This document shows positions 1 through 5,329 of a DNA stretch of 5,329 nucleotides, piece after piece. Position 1 is the first letter of the stretch, and each line of letters opens with the position of its first letter. A program made the position numbers and the translations under genes. The notes under the pieces were generated by a model. It was not told the DNA's origin and made no database searches. It saw only the letters and a program-made list of their open reading frames with translations. The DNA comes from Syntrophaceae bacterium (GTDB taxonomy: Bacteria; Desulfobacterota; Syntrophia; Syntrophales; Smithellaceae): assembly GCA_003506745.1 (NCBI GenBank), contig DNYQ01000029.1:1-5329 (forward strand). Direction: 5' to 3'.

Positions 1-823
<823 letters not shown>

Positions 824-833
824 TAATCCTGTA

Positions 834-853
834 AAGGAAGATAAATCTTCCTT
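834..853 (-). other. Perfect short hairpin in the 16S leader
   Basis: AAGGAAGAT (834-842) and ATCTTCCTT (845-853) are perfect inverted arms with two bases between them. In pre-rRNA this would fold into a 7-9 bp hairpin ending about 11 nt before the mature 16S 5' end. Its position suggests a part in leader folding or 5'-end processing, but the sequence alone does not show the function. Confidence 0.6.
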
Positions 854-913
854 ATGAACTCGCTTGATACTTCAATAAATTAATAGGACCCACAAATTCA
901 TTTTCCCACTATT

Positions 914-929
914 CAATTTCCAAAGAGCC
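914..929 (-). promoter_or_regulatory. boxA-like rRNA antitermination element
   Basis: On the minus strand this reads GGCTCTTTGGAAATTG. The core GCTCTTTGGAA (918-928) is close to the E. coli rrn boxA TGCTCTTTAACAA. It lies about 95 nt upstream of the mature 16S 5' end, where rrn leaders carry it. A GTGGG-containing stretch follows downstream, resembling the conserved sequence after boxA in other rrn leaders. In the known system boxA RNA binds NusB-NusE (S10) and protects rRNA transcription from Rho. The function here is inferred from motif and position. Confidence 0.7.
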
Positions 930-948
930 TTCTTGAAACGAGCTGTGA

Positions 949-977
949 CACATAAATCAATTTGATTTTCCTGTCAA
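949..977 (-). promoter_or_regulatory. Candidate proximal rRNA promoter
   Basis: The minus strand has a perfect -35 TTGACA (972-977), a 17-base spacer, then TATGTG (949-954) as a weak -10. Transcription would start near 942 and run through boxA into 16S. The -35 belongs to a repeated GCTTGAC(A/G)G motif. The poor -10 makes this less certain than the distal promoter at 1104-1132. Confidence 0.45.
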
Positions 978-1071
978 GCTTAAATTTCAATTTTTTGTTC
1001 TGTCAGTAAACAGGAATCATCCGACCAACAAGAGTTTACCCATCGGTGAACACGTTGAAAACTTCAACAAC

Positions 1072-1077
1072 CGTCAA
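1072..1077 (-). promoter_or_regulatory. Middle GCTTGACGG motif (-35-like, no good -10)
   Basis: The minus strand reads TTGACG within GCTTGACGG, the same context as the -35 elements at 972-977 and 1127-1132. At 16-18 bases downstream there is no acceptable -10; the 17-base position gives CGTGTT. A perfect 6-bp dyad with a 3-base centre (GTTGAA / TTCAAC, 1054-1068) occupies the would-be spacer. It may be a decayed promoter copy or a protein-binding site. Confidence 0.3.
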
Positions 1078-1103
1078 GCACATCTCTGACGAACAGAACT
1101 GGA

Positions 1104-1132
1104 TTTCTACTCCCTCTGATCAAAACTGTCAA
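1104..1132 (-). promoter_or_regulatory. Probable main rRNA promoter with UP-like element
   Basis: The minus strand has a perfect -35 TTGACA (1127-1132), a 17-base spacer and TAGAAA (1104-1109) as -10, four of six matching consensus. The expected start is near 1097, about 275 nt before mature 16S. Directly upstream of the -35, about 1137-1200 is strongly A/T-rich with several A and T tracts, as expected for an UP element contacted by the RNA polymerase alpha C-terminal domain at strong rRNA promoters. This is the best promoter for the 16S gene in the window. Confidence 0.6.
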
Positions 1133-1228
1133 GCAGAAATTTCATTATTTTATGATTATTTTCCAATATTTTATTACCTCAATATTTACGGATATTTAGA
1201 AAACAATCATCTTTTCGTGGATAAAGAA

Positions 1229-1262
1229 AAAGGCCCTGAATGCATTCCTGTTCAGGGGCTTT
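1229..1262 (-). terminator. Intrinsic terminator (possibly bidirectional)
   Basis: The arms at 1229-1240 and 1251-1262 pair with one internal mismatch around a 10-base loop. The stem core is CCCTGAA / TTCAGGG. Read on the minus strand, the stem is followed by TTTTTCTTT, a good U tract. The plus strand also has a shorter TTTT after the stem. No plus-strand gene ends here, so its likely job is to end a minus-strand transcript about 100 bases before the main rRNA promoter. Confidence 0.75.
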
Positions 1263-1465
1263 TAAAACACATCCCGATGCGAGACAAGAACCATCCTTAA
1301 CGATGGCCCCCATCTATTGAGGCAATGCGCCTGTAAAGGTTTTTGCTCCTAACTTCCATGCCCGGCACGGGCACAACGAATGATGAAAATATCCGGACAC
1401 TTACCGACATTTTCATGTAAACATACCTGAATTCAGATTTCCATTGATTCTTTTTGAATGCTGGT
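1232..1465 (-). ncRNA. Putative structured small RNA, unrecognised
   Basis: This unit has its own promoter (1472-1501) and intrinsic terminator, giving a transcript of about 235 nt. Several hairpins lie between. The first, 1383-1416, is an 11-bp stem that includes one G-U pair possible only in the minus-strand RNA; the plus-strand version has an A-C mismatch there. The second, 1359-1373, is a 6-bp GC-rich stem with a 3-base loop. Near the 3' side GATGG, CCATC and GATGG (1310-1314, 1302-1306, 1291-1295) can form either of two exclusive hairpins. I could not match it to 6S RNA, SRP RNA, tmRNA, RNase P RNA or tRNA. An open frame (ATG 1518 to stop 1297) overlaps it, but its start precedes the predicted transcription start. 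An inner ATG at 1416 would give about 41 codons and has only a weak AGG-type ribosome site. The RNA reading is inference. Confidence 0.35.
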
Positions 1466-1471
1466 TTAAGC

Positions 1472-1501
1472 ATTATAGTCAATGTATGCCTGCATATACA
1501 A
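1472..1501 (-). promoter_or_regulatory. Promoter with consensus TATAAT
   Basis: The minus strand has a perfect -10 TATAAT (1472-1477). TTGTAT (1496-1501), 18 bases upstream, is a partial -35 matching only the TTG. The expected start is near 1465. No convincing protein gene follows; the next signal downstream is the terminator at 1229-1262. Confidence 0.5.
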
Positions 1502-1587
1502 GCAGAGTATCCGGACAATAAATCAACGATCTTTTACTTCAACCGTTTCCCTTTATGAGTAGAAAATCGAATCAACGGGGGCCATAA

Positions 1588-2529
1588 ATGAAATCTTCCA
1601 AACACCCGGTTCGCAGATACAGCATCTTTTTCTTCCTGACGTTTATCCTTGTTCTTTCCTTCAGTCCGGAGGGCGCCGCTTTCAATCTCCCCGCCGCCGG
1701 CTGGCACCGGGGAGACGCGGCATTTGCCCAGGAGAACTCCCGCGCCGCGCTGGCCAAAGCGCTCGACTCCGTTAATCCGAACATCGAACTGGACATCATC
1801 GACTTTGTCGATGCCCGGGGCAACCGGGTCGGACTGGTCTCCCATGATTATCTCATGGAGCGGGCCACCGGACTGCCCGGCGCGTTTGGCGAAAAATACA
1901 ACGATGTTTCGGAACTGCCGCAAAACGCGGCCAATCCCCAGTTGCCGCCTCAACCTTTCATGACGGTCGTGGACTTGTTTGAGCTCATTAAAGCAACCAA
2001 AGCCCGGGGGGTCACACCGATGGTCTCTCTGGACATGAAGGAAGAAGGGAAGAATGCGGAAGCCTTCGGCAAATGGGTGGGTGAAATAATCAAACAATAC
2101 GGTTATCAGGATCATGTTTTTGCATCATCATTTTTTCTCAACAATGTGCTGCCGCTCAAAACCGCCTGTCCGGAATGCCTGACGGGCGGACTGGTCTTCA
2201 ATGATCACTGGGCGCTCCGGTTTCTGAGCGATAAATATTGTTCGCTTGACATCACCCCCGTTAGTCAATGGACTTTTTTTCTGGGTTTTTTGGGCAAGAA
2301 AGCATACCCCCTCGACTTTGTTTTGATTCAGGATGACATTTTCTTCAAAAATCCGGAATTGGCCGATTACTGGAAAAACAAACGCCATGTGAAATTTGTC
2401 GGAGTTTTTGCTTATAATAAGAACCGGGCCTATACGAATGCGGAGTGGGCTCTGTTGAAAAAAGTGGACTGGATCGAACTGGACCCGCCACAGATGCGCC
2501 AATATATTAAGATGAAGACCGGAAAATGA
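1588..2529 (+). CDS. Exported glycerophosphodiester phosphodiesterase-family protein
   Basis: 313 residues. GDPD enzymes hydrolyse glycerophosphodiesters to glycerol-3-phosphate and an alcohol, using two histidines and a divalent metal in a TIM barrel. The N-terminal half shows the family pattern: HRG (40-42), EN (49-50), ELD with metal-ligand candidates E67 and D69, and SHD (H86-D87). LDMK (148-151) sits where many members have a Leu-Glu-x-Lys strand motif, so aspartate replaces the usual glutamate. Residues 1-31 form a signal peptide: basic start (KHPVRR), hydrophobic core 11-26, likely cut after GAA-31. It therefore probably acts in the periplasm or outside the cell. The start is supported by GGGGG six bases upstream and by the signal peptide placement. 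No terminator is visible before rpmH. The C-terminal half is more divergent, so the exact substrate is unknown; a related PLC-like phosphodiesterase is possible. Confidence 0.8.
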   Translation: MKSSKHPVRRYSIFFFLTFILVLSFSPEGAAFNLPAAGWHRGDAAFAQENSRAALAKALDSVNPNIELDIIDFVDARGNRVGLVSHDYLMERATGLPGAFGEKYNDVSELPQNAANPQLPPQPFMTVVDLFELIKATKARGVTPMVSLDMKEEGKNAEAFGKWVGEIIKQYGYQDHVFASSFFLNNVLPLKTACPECLTGGLVFNDHWALRFLSDKYCSLDITPVSQWTFFLGFLGKKAYPLDFVLIQDDIFFKNPELADYWKNKRHVKFVGVFAYNKNRAYTNAEWALLKKVDWIELDPPQMRQYIKMKTGK

Positions 2530-2573
2530 CACCGTCCAGACAGCAACAGCCAAACTACCAAACTACTTTGACC

Positions 2574-2602
2574 TTGACAAATAAATGTGACTGTGGTTTA
2601 CG
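2574..2602 (+). promoter_or_regulatory. Candidate promoter for the rpmH cluster
   Basis: A perfect -35 TTGACA (2574-2579) lies 54 bases before the rpmH start. At 17-base spacing the -10 is TTTACG (2597-2602), only three of six. The upstream GDPD gene shows no terminator, so read-through may also feed the cluster. Confidence 0.4.
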
Positions 2603-2632
2603 CATTGCCTTATTACTTTTAGGGGTTTAAAC

Positions 2633-2770
2633 ATGAAAAAGACTTTAACGAATAAATCCAATACCAAAAGAAAAAGATCACATGGTTTTCTGGTCCGCAT
2701 GGCATCCAAAACCGGCAGACAGGTTTTAAGCCGCAGAAGGGCCAAAGGCAGAAAGAGCTTAACCGTATAA
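2633..2770 (+). CDS. rpmH: 50S ribosomal protein L34
   Basis: 45 residues, the normal size for L34, a very basic protein that binds 23S rRNA in the large subunit. The sequence carries the family core: KRKRSHGF (12-19), [19 protein letters not shown] (22-40) and the typical LTV C-terminus. The N-terminal stretch ([10 protein letters not shown]) differs from the common KRTFQPS form but keeps its length. The start is set by AGGGG at 2621-2625, seven bases before the ATG. It is the first gene of the conserved rpmH-rnpA-yidD-yidC-jag order, 41 bases before rnpA. Confidence 0.97.
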   Translation: MKKTLTNKSNTKRKRSHGFLVRMASKTGRQVLSRRRAKGRKSLTV

Positions 2771-2811
2771 TTCCGCTATAGAACGTCTCGCAGGGATGTT
2801 GGGTTTTATGC

Positions 2812-3159
2812 ATGAAGGCACAATCTTTCCGAAGAGCGGAAAAGGTCACCAATAAAAGCAGCTATCGGATTATTTACGAACAGGGGGTCAGGAGAAGTTC
2901 GCGATTCTTTACCACAGTAACATGCGGCAACCCGAACGGCGTCAAACGCCTGGGAATCACCGTCACGAAGAAAACGGGCAACGCCGTTTTTCGCAATCGA
3001 ATGAAACGGCTGATTCGGGAATTCTTCCGCCGCAACAAAAATCTGTTTCCCGCGGGACATGACGTGGTCGTCATGGCAAAAAAAAGCATACCGCCTCTTA
3101 CCTATCAGGAAGCAGCCAGAGAATTGACCGAACTCTTCACACGGAAGGCCGGCAGATAA
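2812..3159 (+). CDS. rnpA: Ribonuclease P protein component
   Basis: 115 residues, usual for the family (about 110-120). It is the basic protein cofactor of the RNase P ribozyme, which removes the 5' leader of pre-tRNAs in the cytoplasm. The RNR signature is clear at about 57-73: [16 protein letters not shown], with R61, N62, R63, K65, R66 and R69. The family's aromatic/basic N-terminal region (FRRAEKV; F32, F33) and the LGITVTKK strand (47-54) precede it. An in-frame TAG at 2779-2781, with no ATG, GTG or TTG codon in frame before 2812, leaves this ATG as the only usual start. Its ribosome site is weak (TTGGG at 2799-2803), which may mean coupling to rpmH translation. The RNA subunit gene (rnpB) is not in this window. 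Confidence 0.96.
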   Translation: MKAQSFRRAEKVTNKSSYRIIYEQGVRRSSRFFTTVTCGNPNGVKRLGITVTKKTGNAVFRNRMKRLIREFFRRNKNLFPAGHDVVVMAKKSIPPLTYQEAARELTELFTRKAGR

Positions 3160-3162
3160 AAA

Positions 3163-3390
3163 ATGCTCAGAAGAACGTTGGTAAATGTCTTTGTTTTCAT
3201 CATTCGTTTATACCAAGCTTGTATTTCACCATTCTTTTTTGCGCCATCCTGCCGTTTTCACCCGTCCTGTTCTCAATACGCGATTGATGCCGTTAAATTG
3301 TATGGACCGGTGAAAGGGTCATACCTGGGGGCAAAAAGAATTCTGCGCTGCAATCCCCTGCATCCCGGCGGTTACGACCCCGTTAAGTAA
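3163..3390 (+). CDS. yidD: Membrane protein insertion efficiency factor YidD
   Basis: 75 residues. YidD is a small inner-membrane-associated protein that helps YidC-dependent insertion of membrane proteins. The family pattern is complete: an amphipathic, hydrophobic N-terminus (6-28), then [11 protein letters not shown] with C30 and C36, the helix [17 protein letters not shown] ending at C63, and the final [11 protein letters not shown]. The start lies three bases after the rnpA stop. No strong ribosome site is visible at good spacing (GGAAGG at 3143-3148 is 14 bases away), so translation is probably coupled to rnpA. yidC follows after 23 bases. Confidence 0.96.
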   Translation: MLRRTLVNVFVFIIRLYQACISPFFFAPSCRFHPSCSQYAIDAVKLYGPVKGSYLGAKRILRCNPLHPGGYDPVK

Positions 3391-3413
3391 GCAATGAAAC
3401 TGGAGGTACTCTA

Positions 3414-5108
3414 ATGGACAAAAGGACCCTTCTTGCCATCGTCCTGTCACTGGCCGTTCTGATGGTTTACCAGATCTTTTTTGTGAAACCACCCGTCCCG
3501 CAAAAGGGCGCGCCGCCGCAAAAAGCAACAGAGCAAGTCAAAAAAGATGCGGCCAACGCTCCGGTATCCGCCGCTCAGGCGTCGGCAACAAACGCCGGCA
3601 GGCCCGCACCTAAAACAGCGACCGGCAAACCGGAAGCGCCGCCCCGCGACATAACCGTGGAAACAACCCACTATACAGCCGTGTTCTCCACGCGTGGCGC
3701 AGCTCTGAAATCCCTGAAGCTCAAAGACTATTATCAGGATTGTTACGAGTGCACCGATGATATCTGGCCAAAGCTGAAAGGCCTTTTCACCGGCGCCAAG
3801 GAGCCGCCGAAGTCCAAAACCAAGGAATTTGTCGAACTGGTCGATGTCCGCGACGGTATGCCTTATCCGCTGGCCGTGACTTTCCCCGATTCCAGCGCCG
3901 ATGTCGCCCCGGACGCGGTTTTTGAAACGCTCACGGGCAAACTGGATCTGACCAGCACCAAAGAAAAGCAACAACTCGTCTTTTCCAAATCTTACGACAA
4001 CATCAAGATTGAAAAGATTTTCACTTTTGATCCGGCAGGTTACACGTTCGGAATGGAAGTCAAAGTTCATAATCTGACCTCCGCGCCCATCACACAAATC
4101 CCAAGGCTTAACTGGTATCAGTATGTCGATCCTCAGAAGATTGACGACAGTTACGGACATGACGGCCCGGTTATCTCCGTCGGCGGCAGCATTGAACGCG
4201 AGGAAGTGAAAAAGCTCGACCATGAAAGCATCCTGGGCCCGAATGTATTGTGGGGCGCGTTTGAAAGCAAATACTTTATCGCGTCGTTTATCCCCGAAAA
4301 TCCGTCTCTGACCAACGTGGTCGTGACACGGGACGAGGCCAATATGGTCGCCGTCGGAATGAAAGGCCGCAAAGAACTCATTCCGGGCGGACAAAACAGT
4401 GTTTTTACCTACTCGCTTTATCTCGGCCCCAAGCAATATGATTCTCTGAAAACATTGGGTGTCGGCCTGGAGGGCGCCATCGATTTCGGATGGTTTAAAT
4501 GGCTGGCCATCCCTGCCTTATGGATCCTCAACTTCCTGAACGGCTTCGTCCTGAACTACGGGATTGCGATCATTATATTAACCACCATTATTAAGATCAT
4601 CTTCTGGCCGCTGGGCAACCTGAGCTACAAATCCATGAACGAGATGAAGAAACTTCAGCCGAAAATCGAGGCGCTGAAGCAAAAATACAAAAATGATCAG
4701 TCTAAAATCGGCCAGGAAACCATGGCGCTTTACCGGGAGCATAAAGTCAATCCGTTTTCCGGATGTCTGCCGATGCTGATCCAGATTCCCGTCTTCTTCG
4801 GCCTGTATAAAGCGCTGATGTACTCCATCGAATTGCGCCAATCACCTCTGTTTTTCTGGATACAGGATTTGTCAGCCAAAGATCCTTATTACATCACCCC
4901 GATCATTATGGGCGCCACGCAATTCATTTCCCAGAAAATGACCCCCGCCATGGGCGATCCGATGCAGCAGAAAATCATGCTGCTCATGCCGGTCATTTTT
5001 ACTTTCTTCTTTTTAAATTTCCCGGCCGGACTGGTGATCTACTGGCTATGGAACAATATTTTACAAATCGGTCAGCAATATTACATTAATAAAAAGCTGG
5101 CGACATGA
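3414..5108 (+). CDS. yidC: Membrane protein insertase YidC
   Basis: 564 residues, Gram-negative (long) form. YidC inserts and folds inner-membrane proteins, alone or with SecYEG. Order of parts: TM1 about 5-24; a Pro/Ala/Lys-rich linker about 25-78; the periplasmic beta-sandwich domain about 79-340; then the conserved insertase core with TM2 about 380-400, a cytoplasmic hairpin about 403-445 (MKKLQPKIEALKQKY), TM3 about 450-471, TM4 about 493-508 and TM5 about 521-549. Family hallmarks include KVNPFSGCLPMLIQIPVF (444-461), IELRQSP (472-478), DPMQQKIM (515-522) and FPAGLVIYW (536-544). The groove arginine of E. coli YidC (R366) aligns by eye with K394 in LTTIIKIIFWPL. GGAGGT at 3402-3407, six bases upstream, supports the start. 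The C-terminus (NKKLAT) is short. Confidence 0.98.
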   Translation: MDKRTLLAIVLSLAVLMVYQIFFVKPPVPQKGAPPQKATEQVKKDAANAPVSAAQASATNAGRPAPKTATGKPEAPPRDITVETTHYTAVFSTRGAALKSLKLKDYYQDCYECTDDIWPKLKGLFTGAKEPPKSKTKEFVELVDVRDGMPYPLAVTFPDSSADVAPDAVFETLTGKLDLTSTKEKQQLVFSKSYDNIKIEKIFTFDPAGYTFGMEVKVHNLTSAPITQIPRLNWYQYVDPQKIDDSYGHDGPVISVGGSIEREEVKKLDHESILGPNVLWGAFESKYFIASFIPENPSLTNVVVTRDEANMVAVGMKGRKELIPGGQNSVFTYSLYLGPKQYDSLKTLGVGLEGAIDFGWFKWLAIPALWILNFLNGFVLNYGIAIIILTTIIKIIFWPLGNLSYKSMNEMKKLQPKIEALKQKYKNDQSKIGQETMALYREHKVNPFSGCLPMLIQIPVFFGLYKALMYSIELRQSPLFFWIQDLSAKDPYYITPIIMGATQFISQKMTPAMGDPMQQKIMLLMPVIFTFFFLNFPAGLVIYWLWNNILQIGQQYYINKKLAT

Positions 5109-5128
5109 GATGATGTACGGAGTTCAAC

Positions 5129-5329
5129 ATGAGTTCGAAGACACTGGAAATAGAAGAAAAAACAATTGACGGCGCTATTGAAAAGGCCTGCCGTGATTTC
5201 GGCGTGCCGAGAGAAAAATTAAACATTGAAATTATTTCCGAGGGGTCCGGCGGTTTTTTAGGCTTGATGGCCAAAAAGGCAAAAATTCGGGCTTCTCTGC
5301 TTTCGTTCGATATGGATTTTTCTCTGGAC
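5129..5329 (+). CDS. jag: Jag/KhpB-type RNA-binding protein, N-terminal part
   Basis: The first 67 codons are present and the frame runs off the right edge. The visible part is the Jag N-terminal domain: MSSKTLEIEEKTIDGAIEKA, then FGVPREKLNIEII, then the signature GSGGFLGL (39-46) followed by a basic MAKKAKIRA stretch. Family members continue with KH and R3H single-strand RNA-binding domains, expected beyond the window. Jag (KhpB/EloR in Gram-positives) is a cytoplasmic RNA-binding protein linked to cell division and envelope control, and is commonly encoded next to yidC. An in-frame TGA at 5111-5113 and GGAG at 5119-5122, six bases upstream, fix the start. The gap from yidC is 20 bases, so it is probably in the same operon. 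Confidence 0.93.
   Translation, partial: MSSKTLEIEEKTIDGAIEKACRDFGVPREKLNIEIISEGSGGFLGLMAKKAKIRASLLSFDMDFSLD

Noticed and set aside
1216..1224. DnaA-box-like CGTGGATAA, and a second at 698-706
   Set aside because: Each is a single near-match. The second is part of conserved 16S sequence. No cluster or unwinding region supports an origin.
1046..1300. 84-codon open frame on the plus strand
   Set aside because: It runs through the rRNA promoter region, the A/T-rich tract and the terminator hairpin. There is no good ribosome site, and its composition follows the A/T-rich DNA.
1335..1375. Resemblance to 5S rRNA (GTGCCGGGCATGGAAGTTAGGAG on two adjoining pieces)
   Set aside because: Only a short stretch looks like the 5S loop region. 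The pairing arms and the rest of the 5S consensus are absent, so it is most likely chance.
1427..1436. Palindrome CTGAATTCAG
   Set aside because: A ten-base palindrome alone is common by chance and has no partner site or gene context.
1297..1518. 73-codon open frame on the minus strand
   Set aside because: Its ATG lies upstream of the predicted start for the TATAAT promoter. There is no clear ribosome site and no recognisable protein pattern. A short inner frame from 1416 cannot be excluded but is weak.
1534..2115. 193-codon open frame antisense to the GDPD gene
   Set aside because: The plus strand shows a signal peptide and GDPD motifs over the same bases; this frame shows no family pattern.
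3447..4436. 329-codon open frame antisense to yidC
   Set aside because: It is a long shadow frame caused by yidC codon bias. It is rich in Arg/Gly/Phe, has no ribosome site or domain pattern, and is fully covered by an unmistakable yidC.

Overview
This window joins two conserved bacterial neighbourhoods: the 5' half of a 16S rRNA gene with its promoter and leader region (minus strand), and the rpmH-rnpA-yidD-yidC-jag cluster (plus strand). Between them lie a secreted glycerophosphodiesterase-like gene and a gene-free stretch with its own regulatory architecture. The 16S variable regions and the Gram-negative form of YidC (N-terminal membrane anchor plus large periplasmic domain) suggest a Deltaproteobacteria/Desulfobacterota organism. 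From memory it looks closest to the Syntrophus/Smithella group (Syntrophales). That genus-level placement is an impression, not a search result.

Layout. Bases 1-823 are the first ~810 E. coli-numbered positions of 16S rRNA, reading leftward and cut by the window edge. Bases 824-1200 hold its leader (a boxA-like antitermination motif and a short perfect hairpin) and promoter region. That region has three copies of a GCTTGAC(A/G)G motif, the farthest one backed by an A/T-rich UP-like tract. Bases 1229-1501 (minus strand) look like a self-contained transcription unit: a TATAAT promoter, several hairpins and an intrinsic terminator, without a convincing protein. It is the best candidate here for something undescribed. 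Bases 1588-2529 encode an exported GDPD-family protein.

From 2633 onward the plus strand carries rpmH (ribosomal protein L34, only 45 codons), rnpA (RNase P protein), yidD, yidC and the first 67 codons of jag. The genes are close together (gaps of 41, 3, 23 and 20 bases) and probably co-transcribed. Together they supply a ribosomal protein, the tRNA 5'-processing cofactor, the membrane-protein insertase with its helper, and an RNA-binding regulator. In many bacteria this cluster sits next to dnaA and the replication origin. Here the upstream neighbour is instead the GDPD gene and then an rRNA operon, and no cluster of DnaA boxes was seen.

The core annotation is ordinary housekeeping. The points worth a second look are the putative small RNA, the repeated rRNA promoter motif, and a lysine replacing the hydrophilic-groove arginine of YidC.
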